This document shows positions 53,504-62,801 of a stretch of 64,000 nt of DNA, piece by piece. The translations under genes were made by a program, and so were the position numbers. The notes beneath the pieces were generated by a model that was not told the DNA's origin, made no database searches, and saw nothing but the letters and a program-made list of their open reading frames with translations. Position 1 is the stretch's first letter; the number at the start of each line of letters is the position of its first letter. The DNA is taken from NCBI GenBank assembly GCA_964567745.1, contig CAZMNY010000017.1, positions 86,822 to 150,821 of the forward strand, given 5' to 3'. This stretch comes from CAZMNY01 sp964567745. Its GTDB lineage: Bacteria; Planctomycetota; Planctomycetia; Pirellulales; Pirellulaceae.

Positions 53504-54633
53504 GCGAAAACCGAAAAGAGTCGCAAAGCCAATGGCGAGTGTTCTTGATTGAGGATGACGAGGACCACGCTTGGCTAATCAAGAAGTACATTCGCGATGC
53601 CGGAATGACAAAGCCGGTCCTGCACGCAGTCGATTTGGATGCGGCCAAGCCGCTGTTTCGCACGGAGAAGTTCGATGTCGTCTTGCTCGACCTCAACCTT
53701 CCGGGCTGCACGATCGATGAGACGCTTTCGTCGATGTTGGCTTGGGCCGCTGGCTCTCCCGTGGTCGTGCTCACCTCCGTCGACGACATTCAACTCGGTG
53801 CCCGAGCGATCGGTGAGGGCGCGCAAGACTACTTGGTCAAGTTGGAAATCACGTCGAGCATCCTGGCAAGAACGCTTCGATACGCTGTCGAGCGAGCTGA
53901 GGCTCAGAAAAGTCTTCACGAACTGGCGATGCGGCTTAGGCGAGCCAACGCGGAACTCGAGTCGTTTTCATCGATTATCGCCCACGACCTTCGGTCCCCA
54001 TTAGGTCGGCTCAAGTGGTACGCCGAAATCCTAAAACGCGACACCGATTCATCGCTTTCGCCGGAAGCGTCCAAGAGTTTGAATATTATCGCTCAGCAAG
54101 CCGACCGCATGGGCGAGATGGTGGCGGACCTGTGGGCCTACTCGCGTTTCGGCGGGCGTGACGAACCGACTGTCGACGTCGACTTGGGTGAATTGGCGAC
54201 AGGCATTTTTGAAATGCTCGACCGGCCAAGCGGTTTTCAATTACAGACGTCGGGCGACATGCCCAAGGTGGCGACGCATCGCGCCGCGCTCGAGTTGGTG
54301 ATGCGGAACCTGATTGCCAATTCGATCGCTCACCGAGACGGCTCGCAGGGGCAAGTTGTGCTGAGTGCAACGCAGGACGGCGACTGGGTTGAAGTGACAG
54401 TCCGCGACGACGGACCCGGCATTTCGGAGAAGATCGCAGACCAATTGCAGATGGCGGGAGACGCGGTCGAAGCGAACGGCGATAGTTCGTTAGGCCTCGG
54501 TTTGACCGTCGTGCAGAGACTTGTCGACAGATACGGCGGTCGCATCCGAGTCGACTCGGATGCATCGGGCGCCGTGATTCACTTCACATGGCCTCGGTCG
54601 ACAGAAAATTCCACGCCGCCGGACAACCGTTAG
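53500..54633 (+). CDS. Receiver-histidine kinase (REC-HisKA-HATPase)
   Basis: A 377-residue cytoplasmic kinase with an N-terminal receiver (VFLIEDDEDHAWLIKK, VVLLDLNLPG, VVLTSVDD, DYLVKLE; about residues 8-125), a coiled coil linker (SLHELAMRLRRANAELESF), the HisKA phospho-site IIAHDLRSPLGRLKWY and a complete ATPase domain: NLIANSIAHRDG (N-box), VRDDGPGISEKI (G1), SSLGLGLTVVQRLVDRYGG (G2). No membrane helices. The receiver probably controls kinase output in response to a phosphoryl donor, as in phytochrome-linked hybrid kinases. It is coupled to the single receiver gene, an arrangement suggesting a phosphorelay. Confidence 0.93.
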   Translation: MSENRKESQSQWRVFLIEDDEDHAWLIKKYIRDAGMTKPVLHAVDLDAAKPLFRTEKFDVVLLDLNLPGCTIDETLSSMLAWAAGSPVVVLTSVDDIQLGARAIGEGAQDYLVKLEITSSILARTLRYAVERAEAQKSLHELAMRLRRANAELESFSSIIAHDLRSPLGRLKWYAEILKRDTDSSLSPEASKSLNIIAQQADRMGEMVADLWAYSRFGGRDEPTVDVDLGELATGIFEMLDRPSGFQLQTSGDMPKVATHRAALELVMRNLIANSIAHRDGSQGQVVLSATQDGDWVEVTVRDDGPGISEKIADQLQMAGDAVEANGDSSLGLGLTVVQRLVDRYGGRIRVDSDASGAVIHFTWPRSTENSTPPDNR

Positions 54634-54681
54634 ACGCGTATCAACATAGAGACGGCAATCTGCCGCTAGATGGAGATTCCA

Positions 54682-55641
54682 ATGCGAAGTTCCCTTGCGT
54701 TGCTCGCTCTATGCATCGCCGTGCTTTGCAGCCGCGCGAGCGCCGACGGTCCCGTGTTGGGGAAGGAGGTCAATTCGTTTCAAGTCCGCCTCGGTCTGCG
54801 CGTTTCCGCCAATGCCGGGCCGTGCAACAACATTCGCTGTGGGTTTCCGTTCCCCGTCGATTGGCCTGAACAGAAAATCACCATTCTGAAAAAAGAAATC
54901 GAAGGGCCCATCAAAGGCGTTTCGATTCGCGACGTGGGCGGAGGAGTTCGACAGGCTCGTTTTCTTGTCTCCAAACTGGCGCAAGGCGAGACGGCGGAGA
55001 TGGTCTATACGATACGTGTCGAGCGCCGATCATTGGCGCCTCCGAACGATCCGAGCGAACTGAGCGCGGCAGAAAGCACCGCATCCAGATTGCGTCCGTT
55101 CTTGGGACCAAGCCCCTACATAGAAACCAAGGACCCACTCGTCATTGAGGCGGCGAGCGAGCTCGACCTAACCTCCTTCGACAGCGATTGGGAGCGAGTC
55201 AAAGCGATTCGCGAATACACGCATAAGCAAGTCGAGTACACCGGCGTGAAGAAACTGCAAGGCGCAGTGCGAGGCTTGGCGGAGGGAGGCGATTGCGAGG
55301 AGCGAACGTCCGTCTTCGTCGCCCTCTGCCGACTCAAGGGAATTCCAGCGCGAAGCGTTTGGATGCCGGGACACGCCTATGCCGAGTTTTATCTTCACGA
55401 CAAACAGGGAAAGGGCCATTGGTTTCCCTGTGAATCGGTTGGAGGGGACTTTGGGCGCCAGGGTGACGACTACTTGATCCTTCAAAAGGGAGACCGTTTT
55501 CGCGACCCTCTAAAGCGAGGCGTGCATCGTTACCTGACCGAAACCGCCGCCGGCGCATTGGGCCGAGGCGCAGCGGCACCTACGATTCAGCCGATTCGTG
55601 AACGAATCGATCGCTATGGGAAACGGCGCCCGCTTCGCTAG
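54682..55641 (+). CDS. Secreted transglutaminase-like (papain-fold) protein
   Basis: A 319-residue exported protein. ATG 54682 is chosen because GGAG stands 7 bases upstream and the signal peptide (RSSLALLALCIAVLCSRASA) begins there. After a beta-rich N-terminal domain, the transglutaminase core comprises VKAIREYTHKQVEYTG, GGDCEERTSVFVALCRLKGI with Cys205 and GHAYAEFYL with His231. The third triad position, usually Asp in WVPVD, reads WFPCES here, so it may be Glu or be supplied elsewhere. Such proteins act as peptidases, cyclases or crosslinkers on proteins in the periplasm. The gene follows the kinase by 48 bp on the same strand, but no functional tie is evident. Confidence 0.82.
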   Translation: MRSSLALLALCIAVLCSRASADGPVLGKEVNSFQVRLGLRVSANAGPCNNIRCGFPFPVDWPEQKITILKKEIEGPIKGVSIRDVGGGVRQARFLVSKLAQGETAEMVYTIRVERRSLAPPNDPSELSAAESTASRLRPFLGPSPYIETKDPLVIEAASELDLTSFDSDWERVKAIREYTHKQVEYTGVKKLQGAVRGLAEGGDCEERTSVFVALCRLKGIPARSVWMPGHAYAEFYLHDKQGKGHWFPCESVGGDFGRQGDDYLILQKGDRFRDPLKRGVHRYLTETAAGALGRGAAAPTIQPIRERIDRYGKRRPLR

Positions 55642-55666
55642 AGACGAAAACGCTGTTGGTTGCCGC

Positions 55667-56923
55667 CTACTTCGCCGAGATGTCGTAACTCATGATCAAC
55701 TCTTGATCGCGCAAGTAGAGTCGGCCGTTAGCGACGGTTGGATGAGTCCAGATGCGGCCGGACGGTTTTCTCAGCTCGGTTTGAGGGGAGAGAGTAAAAC
55801 GACCTTTTTCACTCCAACCATCTGGGTTCGGGTCGAGCAGAACGACGTTTCCTTTACGTTCGTCGAGCAAATACAACCTGCCGTCCGCGAAAGTCAGCGA
55901 GCCTTTGCCGAGCGCCCGCTTCTCGGCCCAAACTTGTTCGCCATCGTCCCAGCGTTGGCAAGCCCAGCCTGGTCCGTCGGAGTAACCGTAAAGGTAATCG
56001 CCAAGCCGCACGACGCCGCCGTGGTGGTTCTTCATCACTCGATTGACAAAGACCTCTTCGACTTCGTTCTCGTTGTTGATCGCAACTTGTTTGCAGCCCA
56101 CTCCGTAGCCGCTGGAAACATAGACGCGGCCATCATGGTAAATGGGTGTTGGGATGACCGCAGTGCGACCGGGCCAATCCGTTTGCCAAAGTTGCTCGCC
56201 CGTCTTCGCGTCGAGTCCGACAAGTTGTTTCATGACCAACTGAACGTATTGGCGACGTCCGCCGATTTCAGCGGTGATGATGGATGAGTATTGGGCGCCA
56301 TCGGTGAACCCTTTGCTCTGCCAAATGGTGTCGCCGGTCATCTTGTTCATCGCGACAACAGCGCCTTGCTTTCCGCCCGGCGTCCAGACGACTTTTTCGT
56401 CGTCGACCAAAACACTCTCACAATAGCCCCAACCTGGTTTTCGACCGCCAAGCGATTTCGCGTCCGACTGCCAGCGGATGGCGCCGTCGCTCGCGTTAGC
56501 ACAGATCAAAACGCCTTGGCCGCTCAAAGCATAAACGCGGTCTCTGTCAACGGTCGGAGTTCCACGCGGGCCATCGCCCCAGCGGTTCATCAAGAAAGCA
56601 CCGATTTGCTGGGACCACTTTTCCTTGCCGGTCGTCGCGTCCAATGCAATCAAGAACTCGCCGTCGGCTCGCGCGCCCATCGTGTAAACCGTCTTGCCAA
56701 CAACGGCCATACCCGAGTAACCCAAGCCAGCCACTCGTGACACCCAGACTTGCTTCGGTCCGCCTTCGGGCCACTGCTGCAACAGCCCTTTTTCGTTCGA
56801 GATATTGGTTCGATTAGGTCCTTGCCATTGCGGCCAATCTTCGGCCCGCAGCGAGGTCACGGTGGATAGTGTGGCGACAAATAAGAACGTGAGAGGCAAG
56901 AAGAAAGTGTAGACGTACTTCAT
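55667..56923 (-). CDS. Secreted PQQ-like beta-propeller protein
   Basis: A 418-residue protein from ATG 56923 with a signal peptide (KYVYTFFLPLTFLFVATLST). The body is WD/PQQ-type repeats: EDWPQWQGPNRTNISNEKG at the start, then blades such as TVYTMGARADGEFLIALDAT, RVYALSGQGVLICANASDG and GDTIWQSKGFTDGAQYSSI. About seven or eight blades fit the length. Planctomycetes have many of these; most lack known PQQ enzymatic activity, and binding or scaffolding is equally possible. It runs convergently with the transglutaminase gene (25 bp apart) and divergently from the esterase gene. Confidence 0.87.
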   Translation of the reverse strand: MKYVYTFFLPLTFLFVATLSTVTSLRAEDWPQWQGPNRTNISNEKGLLQQWPEGGPKQVWVSRVAGLGYSGMAVVGKTVYTMGARADGEFLIALDATTGKEKWSQQIGAFLMNRWGDGPRGTPTVDRDRVYALSGQGVLICANASDGAIRWQSDAKSLGGRKPGWGYCESVLVDDEKVVWTPGGKQGAVVAMNKMTGDTIWQSKGFTDGAQYSSIITAEIGGRRQYVQLVMKQLVGLDAKTGEQLWQTDWPGRTAVIPTPIYHDGRVYVSSGYGVGCKQVAINNENEVEEVFVNRVMKNHHGGVVRLGDYLYGYSDGPGWACQRWDDGEQVWAEKRALGKGSLTFADGRLYLLDERKGNVVLLDPNPDGWSEKGRFTLSPQTELRKPSGRIWTHPTVANGRLYLRDQELIMSYDISAK

Positions 56924-57322
56924 GGGTCGGCTCGCGGGCTTGGTAGGTAGGCTTCGGCGATATAAGCGCCGATGATTGGTCGTAGGCAAGGGTCAACTCG
57001 AAAATCCAGTCGAGTTGGCCGTGACAATGGCGGCGTCGACGAATCAATGAAGGCGAAGGTCGACCCTAACCTGGGGAGGTCTCCATTGTGGGCTAGATGA
57101 CCGAGTTTTTCCAGTCCGAAGCGTCGCGGCAAATCTCGGTTTGGCTCGACTCCTGGGTTATAACAATCGTAGCCGGCAGATCGTCAGGTGTTCCGCTGCC
57201 TTCGTCAATGCGGCGCAGCCAAGGCGAAGTTGTGCTCTATTCGGGCCGCGGGCTGGGCGACGGGAAACTGGCGCCCCGGTTCGCAAAGGCGACTTTCAGT
57301 CTCATTGAAAGCAGGATTGACC
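56924..57322. other. Divergent intergenic region
   Basis: About 400 bases between the leftward PQQ-propeller gene and the rightward esterase gene. A TATAAC hexamer near 57160 could be part of a rightward promoter but has no good -35 partner. Open frames here are short and unlike known proteins. Confidence 0.35.
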
Positions 57323-58180
57323 ATGCCGCAAATGCAAATCACGCCGCGATACTTGCAGCAAATCACGTTTCCAACCTGGCTTCTCGCCGCCGCGCTTCTG
57401 CTCACTCTGTTTTCGGCGGAGGCGATGAGCCAAGGCAACACGAAAGAGCCGAATGTCGAGACGACCGCGCCGGCTGGGATGGATCTTTATTTGCTGGCAG
57501 GGCAATCGAACATGGCCGGGCGAGGTCGCGTTGGCGGTGAGGACAAGCATCCGATACCGCGCGTTTTTGTGTTGTCGAAGGATCTCAAGTGGAAGCCTGC
57601 CGTCGCGCCACTTCACTTTGACAAGCCGGGACTGGTCGGCGTCGGCGTTGGCCGAGCGTTCGCCAAAGCAATGCTAAAAGACGACGACAAGACGGTGATC
57701 GGACTGATCCCCACGGCGGTGGGAGGATCGCCAATCGATTCATGGAAACCGGGCGGCTATCATCGTCAAACAAAGAGCCACCCGTGGGACGATGCGATTC
57801 GCCGAGCCAACCATGCGTTGAAATCGGGCCAGCTGAAAGGCATTCTCTGGCATCAAGGCGAGTCGGATTCGAAGCCGGGGTTGGCAGAAGCCTACGAGAA
57901 AAAGCTTCATGACTTGATCGGTCGATTTCGCTCAGCATTGAAGGCCAAAGACGTCCCCTTTGTCGCAGGGCAAATGGGACAATTCAGCGAACGCCCTTGG
58001 AACGATTCAAAACGCATGGTCGATAAAGCGCACCGCACACTTCCTGACGCGGTCGGCCGTACAGCTTTTGCGCCGTCAAACGGCCTTCAGCACAAAGGCG
58101 ATCAGGTCCATTTTGACGCCAAATCGTATCGCGCGCTTGGCGGTCGATTCGCCAAAGCAATGATGAGCCTTGCGCGCTAA
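57323..58180 (+). CDS. Secreted sialate O-acetylesterase-like SGNH/SASA esterase
   Basis: A 285-residue protein from ATG 57323 (AGGA upstream), with a leader whose hydrophobic core is FPTWLLAAALLLTLFSAEA. The catalytic serine is in the block DLYLLAGQSNMAGRGRVGG, the oxyanion segment is GLIPTAVGGSPIDSW, the block ILWHQGESDSKPG is typical of the SASA (DUF303) group, and DQVHFDAKSYRALGGRF carries the Asp-x-x-His end of the triad. The enzyme should remove acetyl groups from sugars of polysaccharides such as xylan, pectin or sialic-acid-like glycans, outside the cytoplasm. The glycan is not known. It lies 111 bp before the PEP carboxykinase gene with no clear link. Confidence 0.9.
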   Translation: MPQMQITPRYLQQITFPTWLLAAALLLTLFSAEAMSQGNTKEPNVETTAPAGMDLYLLAGQSNMAGRGRVGGEDKHPIPRVFVLSKDLKWKPAVAPLHFDKPGLVGVGVGRAFAKAMLKDDDKTVIGLIPTAVGGSPIDSWKPGGYHRQTKSHPWDDAIRRANHALKSGQLKGILWHQGESDSKPGLAEAYEKKLHDLIGRFRSALKAKDVPFVAGQMGQFSERPWNDSKRMVDKAHRTLPDAVGRTAFAPSNGLQHKGDQVHFDAKSYRALGGRFAKAMMSLAR

Positions 58181-58291
58181 AATCGCCGCGGCGATTGATG
58201 CCTTACGACCTCCGCATAGCGGTTGCACAAACGACGCAAATCGTCGAAGCTTGCCGATAGACTTGAAACTCAGCGGCAAAAGGCAACCCAG

Positions 58292-59881
58292 ATGCAAGCG
58301 ATTGATCTTTCGGACAACGGAATCCACGTCGACAACGTGCTGCGAAATCTCTCCCCCTCGACGCTCTACGAAGAAGCAATCCGCTGGGGAAAGGGAACCA
58401 CGATCTCCGACACCGGTGCCCTGATCGCCTATTCGGGCGAGAAAACTGGTCGGTCCCCGAAGGACAAACGGATCGTTCGCGAGCCTGGTTCGGAAAACAA
58501 TGTATGGTGGGGCCCGGTTAACACGCCGATGAGCCATGCGGCTTTCAGCATCAATCGCGAGCGCGCGATCGACTACCTCAATACGCGAGAACGTCTCTAC
58601 GTCGTCGACGGGTACGCGGGCTGGGATTCCGACCATCAAATCAAGGTTCGAGTCATCTGCTGCAGGCCGTATCACGCCCTGTTCATGCACAACATGTTGA
58701 TTCGGCCGACGCGCGAGCAACTCGAAAGGTTCGGCGAGCCCGACTGCGTCATCTTCAACGCCGGCGGTTTCCCAGCCAATAGCATGACCGCCGACATGAC
58801 GTCCAAGACGAGCGTCGGTTTGAGCCTTGATGTTCGGGAAGTCGTCATTTTGGGCACCGAGTATGCAGGCGAAATGAAGAAAGCTGTTTTCAGCTTGATG
58901 AATTACTTGATGCCGAAGGTGGGCGTGCTCTCCATGCATTGCTCAGCCACGACCGCGCGCAACGGCGACCACTCGGCCGTGCTGTTTGGGCTTTCCGGCA
59001 CAGGCAAGACGACGCTCTCGGCCGATCCACATCGACTGCTCGTCGGTGATGACGAACATTGCTGGACCGATGAAGGCGTTTTTAACATCGAGGGCGGCTG
59101 TTACGCCAAAGCCATCGGATTGACTCGCGAAGCTGAGCCGGAGATTTTTGACGCGATCAAGTTTGGCGCGATTCTCGAAAATGTGATCTACGACGAACAG
59201 AGCCAGCACGTCGATTTCACGAATACCAGCATCACCGAAAACACGCGAGCTTCTTATCCTCTTGAGGCGATCGAAAGCGTTCAGATTCCTTGTCTCTCTG
59301 GCCACCCCAACGATGTCATATTTCTCACCTGCGATGCGTTCGGCGTGTTGCCGCCAGTGAGCAAACTGACGACATCCGAAGCGATGTACCATTTCATCAG
59401 CGGATACACGGCCAAGGTCGCGGGCACCGAGGTGGGCGTAACCGAACCGCAAGCGACGTTTTCGCCCTGTTTCGGCGGACCATTTCTGGTTTGGCATCCA
59501 GGTAAATACGCCGACCAATTGGCTGAGCGGATCACTTCGCACGGCGCTCACGTGTGGCTGCTCAACACCGGCTGGAGTGGCGGGCCTTACGGTGTCGGCT
59601 CACGAATCAAGTTGAAATATACGCGAGCGATGCTCGACGCGATCTACTCAGGCGAACTCTCCACCGCACCCAGCGTCGTCGACCCAAGGTTCCGTTTCGA
59701 AGTCATTACGGAATGTCCAGGAGTTCCCAGCGAGATCCTCCAGCCCATCAATACCTGGGCCGACAAAGATGCATTCCACGATACGGCAAACAAGCTCGCC
59801 GAATTGTTTATCGAGAACTTCCGCGAATATGCCGATGGCGTCAGCCCGCAAGTCCTCAAGGCCGGCCCAGTTGTCGATTAG
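58292..59881 (+). CDS. pckA: ATP-dependent phosphoenolpyruvate carboxykinase
   Basis: A 529-residue enzyme, the typical length of ATP-type PEP carboxykinases. It catalyses oxaloacetate + ATP to phosphoenolpyruvate + CO2 + ADP, the first committed step of gluconeogenesis. Landmarks are YSGEKTGRSPKDKRIV in the oxaloacetate site, FNAGGFPANS, metal and substrate contacts in MHCSATTARNGDHSAVLFG, the P-loop GLSGTGKTTLSADP near residues 230-243, and VGDDEHCWTDEGVFNIEGGC with the second metal Asp. The terminal region NTGWSGGPYGVGSRIKLKYT closes the active site. ATG 58292 is chosen behind AAAAGGCA; a TTG at 58223 would add 23 non-homologous residues. Cytoplasmic and constitutive by context. Confidence 0.97.
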   Translation: MQAIDLSDNGIHVDNVLRNLSPSTLYEEAIRWGKGTTISDTGALIAYSGEKTGRSPKDKRIVREPGSENNVWWGPVNTPMSHAAFSINRERAIDYLNTRERLYVVDGYAGWDSDHQIKVRVICCRPYHALFMHNMLIRPTREQLERFGEPDCVIFNAGGFPANSMTADMTSKTSVGLSLDVREVVILGTEYAGEMKKAVFSLMNYLMPKVGVLSMHCSATTARNGDHSAVLFGLSGTGKTTLSADPHRLLVGDDEHCWTDEGVFNIEGGCYAKAIGLTREAEPEIFDAIKFGAILENVIYDEQSQHVDFTNTSITENTRASYPLEAIESVQIPCLSGHPNDVIFLTCDAFGVLPPVSKLTTSEAMYHFISGYTAKVAGTEVGVTEPQATFSPCFGGPFLVWHPGKYADQLAERITSHGAHVWLLNTGWSGGPYGVGSRIKLKYTRAMLDAIYSGELSTAPSVVDPRFRFEVITECPGVPSEILQPINTWADKDAFHDTANKLAELFIENFREYADGVSPQVLKAGPVVD

Positions 59882-60215
59882 GCCTTGAGATGAGTCATAG
59901 CGCCAATATCGTTTAACCCGCTGCCGCAGGCGAGGCTGCCTCTCATCAGAGGCAACCGCAACGACCGTGGGTTGAGCAAACACATGAGACTGCTTCAGTA
60001 GCAGGCTGAATTCTGTGGCAACGACCTGTTTGCGTCTTCCCCTCTTCGATCACTCAATGACCAACCGCCTATCCTGCGGCGGACGCGATTAAAGAGAACA
60101 GATCGCTGCGGGACAAGATTAGGAATGCGAGCACAATTGTGAGTATGATTGAGAAACGTTATTGCCATGGATGCATTTAGATTATCGATCAAACCACTAT
60201 CGGCCTTCGCCCGCT
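59882..60215. other. Intergenic region between pckA and the MoxR gene
   Basis: These 334 bases hold the second copy of the GTTTAACCCG repeat (59911-59935) and an imperfect hairpin CTGCCTCTCATCAGAGGCA (59936-59954) that could end the pckA transcript, though it has no T-run. The rest has no supported gene; the promoter of the MoxR run must be here. Confidence 0.4.
59911..59935. repeat. Intergenic repeat, copy 2 (GTTTAACCCG family)
   Basis: GTTTAACCCGCTGCCGCAGG followed by CGAGG, matching the copy at 36862-36886 except at two positions. It starts 29 bases beyond the pckA stop codon. Confidence 0.55.
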
Positions 60216-61187
60216 ATGACAAATCAGCAAGTCGCAACGGTCAGTGAAACCGCCAAGACCATTATCGCCAATGTCGAAAAGGCGATCGTCGGCAAGAGGC
60301 AGCAGCTTATCCTCGCCATGGTCTCTTGGCTCTGCGAAGGCCATTTTCTTTTGGAGGATGTTCCCGGTGTCGCAAAGACGATGCTCGCTCGCGCGTTGGC
60401 GCGAAGCGTTGGATGCAAGTTCAAGCGAGTTCAGTGTACGCCCGATCTGCTGCCGTCCGACGTAACCGGGGCGTCGATATTCAATCAGAAGACCAGCGAA
60501 TTTGAGTTTCGCCCCGGCCCTATTTTCGCTCAGATTGTGCTGGCGGATGAAATCAACCGCACCACGCCGCGAACTCAAGCGGCGCTGCTCGAAGCGATGG
60601 GAGAAAGCAGCGTCACGGTTGACGGTACGACCCACCAGCTGGCGCCGCCGTTCCTGGTCATCGCCACTCAAAACCCGGTTGACCACGAGGGCACTTTTCC
60701 CCTTCCCGAAGCTCAGCTCGATCGATTCCTGATGCAGTTTAGTTTGGGTTATCCAAGCATGGACGAAGAGCTCACGATGCTGGAAATGTTGCAGCACGAG
60801 CATCCGCTCAATCATCTCCAGCCGGTTGTCTCGGCGGCTGACCTGGTCGCCTGTCAGAAGATCGTTCGTTCGGTGCACGTCGACATCAAAGTACGCCAAT
60901 ATTTGATGCAGATTGTTCACGACACCAGAGAGGATGAAGAGCTGAGTTTGGGCGGGAGTCCACGAGCTTCCATCGCGTTGTTTCGTACAGCTCAGGCAAT
61001 GGCGGCTTTGCGAGGCCGAGCGTATGCGTTGCCGGATGACATCAAACGAATTGCCGCCCCCGTGTTGACGCACCGGCTGATTCTCAAGCCGGAGGCGCGA
61101 CTGCGAAAAGTCACTGCGGCCAGCGTCGTCGAAGAAGTAATCGCGGAGATTGCGGTTCCCACGATCGAGCCGCCGGTCAACGCCTGA
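60216..61187 (+). CDS. MoxR-family AAA+ ATPase
   Basis: A 323-residue AAA+ ATPase of the MoxR group. Walker A is LEDVPGVAKTML, Walker B is QIVLADEINRTTPRTQAALL, and the post-Walker B region has IATQNPVDHEGTFPLPEAQL with the sensor Asn and the family's QNP signature. The lid domain follows with sensor 2 in GGSPRASIALFRTAQAMAAL. MoxR proteins act as chaperones that insert metals or assemble protein complexes, usually with the von Willebrand or DUF58 protein encoded next door, which is the case here. ATG 60216 begins the homology; the open frame extends to 60162 without a sign of coding. First gene of a run to the window end. Confidence 0.93.
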   Translation: MTNQQVATVSETAKTIIANVEKAIVGKRQQLILAMVSWLCEGHFLLEDVPGVAKTMLARALARSVGCKFKRVQCTPDLLPSDVTGASIFNQKTSEFEFRPGPIFAQIVLADEINRTTPRTQAALLEAMGESSVTVDGTTHQLAPPFLVIATQNPVDHEGTFPLPEAQLDRFLMQFSLGYPSMDEELTMLEMLQHEHPLNHLQPVVSAADLVACQKIVRSVHVDIKVRQYLMQIVHDTREDEELSLGGSPRASIALFRTAQAMAALRGRAYALPDDIKRIAAPVLTHRLILKPEARLRKVTAASVVEEVIAEIAVPTIEPPVNA

Positions 61188-61284
61188 TCTCGTCTCAGCC
61201 ATGCGAGGCCGGCGTGACAAGCGGCTGTTCCCCAATTCATCATCCCGACAATGAGTCGCCTGACGGCAAGAAAAAGAGGTCGCG

Positions 61285-62595
61285 ATGAACTGGATTGTCG
61301 GCGCCGTTGTCGTCTTAATCGCAGCCATGCTGTTCGACATGGATCTGCTCGCATACGCGATGTACGTCTTGCTGGCTGTCATCTTTTCCAGCCGCTTTCT
61401 GGCAAAGACATGGGCGGACAGCCTTTCGGCCGAACGAACCTGCAATCGATCTACCGCGAACATTGGAGACAAAGTCGCCATCTCCTTGAGTGTCCGCAAT
61501 AACGGCTCGCTTCCTATTGCCTGGGTCCTACTCGAAGACTTGCTGCCGCGTCGAGCAATTATTCACGATCCCCCCAATCTTGCGATCGAAGGCCGACGAG
61601 TCGCGCTTTCGATGCTAAAACCGAACGGCGAGCAGTCGATTCTCTACCAGTTGAAATGTAATCGCCGAGGCTACTATCAACTCGGTCCGCTCGTGCTCGA
61701 AACGGGCGACCTATTTGGGCTGCATCGCCGCTACCGAGTGGCGACGAAGCCGAACTTCTTGCTGGTCTATCCCGAAGTGATTCCGCTCGAGGGCTACGAG
61801 GTCTCGTCACGCCGGCCGATCGGTGAGGTCAAAATGACCTATCGGCTGTTCGAGGACCCGACCCGGATTGCCGGCGTGCGAGCTTACCAGGCGGGCGACC
61901 CGATGAACCGAGTGAACTGGAAAGCGACGGCTCGTACGGGCGAGCTGCACAGTAAAGTTTATGAGCCGTCGTCGGTGGCCGGCGCCACGATCTTGCTAGA
62001 CTTTCACGGCCTCTCCCACCCGGCAAAAGACGAACCCTATCGAAGCGAGCTCGCAATCACGGCCACCGCGTCGCTCGCTAACGCCGTCTATGAGATGGGT
62101 CAACAAGTCGGTTTGGTTACGAACGGCCGTGACGCCGCGGATCGAATCCGGCAAGAGGGCTGGGACCACGACATTCGTACGCGCGAAGAGGCTCGCAAGT
62201 CGGCATCGATGCTCGAAACCGACGACAGACTCCAACCGCTTGAGGTCCCAACCGCCCGCGGCGCCGACCAGTTTCTGCGCATCCTCGAGTCGCTGGCCCG
62301 ACTGGAACTGACAGACGGACTCAACTTGCCGGAACTGATCGCGGAAACTTCGAGCCGTCTTCCTCGCGACGCAACCGTCATCGCAGTTCTACCCACGGTC
62401 GACGAAATGAATGCGATCGCGTTGGGTAACCTCAAACGGAGCGGCTACGCGGTCGCCGCCATCGTCAACACCTACGACGAATACCAATTCGCCCAGATGG
62501 CGGGGCTGCTGATTGCCCAGGGGATCGAGGTGTTTCAGCTGAAGAACGAGACTCAAATCTCCACGATGTGCCGACGCATTCTGCTCAAAGCCTGA
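61285..62595 (+). CDS. DUF58 membrane-anchored protein
   Basis: A 436-residue DUF58 protein. Two membrane helices open it (IVGAVVVLIAAMLFDMDLLA, YAMYVLLAVIFSSRF), then an extracytoplasmic or cytoplasmic beta domain (VAISLSVRNNGSLPIAWVL). The DUF58 core is VRAYQAGDPMNRVNWKATAR, the family's hallmark, followed by a vWA-like C-terminus (TILLDFHGLSHPAKDEPYR). Together with MoxR ATPases such proteins form a conserved pair of uncertain purpose, thought to help assemble envelope or enzyme complexes. 97 bp separate it from the MoxR gene and 206 bp from the next open frame, all on the same strand. Confidence 0.92.
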   Translation: MNWIVGAVVVLIAAMLFDMDLLAYAMYVLLAVIFSSRFLAKTWADSLSAERTCNRSTANIGDKVAISLSVRNNGSLPIAWVLLEDLLPRRAIIHDPPNLAIEGRRVALSMLKPNGEQSILYQLKCNRRGYYQLGPLVLETGDLFGLHRRYRVATKPNFLLVYPEVIPLEGYEVSSRRPIGEVKMTYRLFEDPTRIAGVRAYQAGDPMNRVNWKATARTGELHSKVYEPSSVAGATILLDFHGLSHPAKDEPYRSELAITATASLANAVYEMGQQVGLVTNGRDAADRIRQEGWDHDIRTREEARKSASMLETDDRLQPLEVPTARGADQFLRILESLARLELTDGLNLPELIAETSSRLPRDATVIAVLPTVDEMNAIALGNLKRSGYAVAAIVNTYDEYQFAQMAGLLIAQGIEVFQLKNETQISTMCRRILLKA

Positions 62596-62801
62596 GCTCG
62601 TTCATCGGGCATCGGGGGGCACTATATCGTTGGATAGATAGTCGAGCGACTTGTTATACTGAATCCGGAGTCCTCAAAAGTTGCCGGAGTCCGCTGAGTC
62701 GTCGAAGTGTCCTCTAAGTCGCAAGGCAACTGCGGCCTCGATGAGTCGAAACTTCGTTCGCCGGAACTTGGCGGCGTTTATTTTTCTACGAGCAGTGGTC
62801 G

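Noticed and set aside
62620..62670. Promoter with TATACT near 62655 before the membrane-protein gene
   Set aside because: The candidate -35 (TTGGAT) is 19 bases away and the match is weak; a guess would add nothing.
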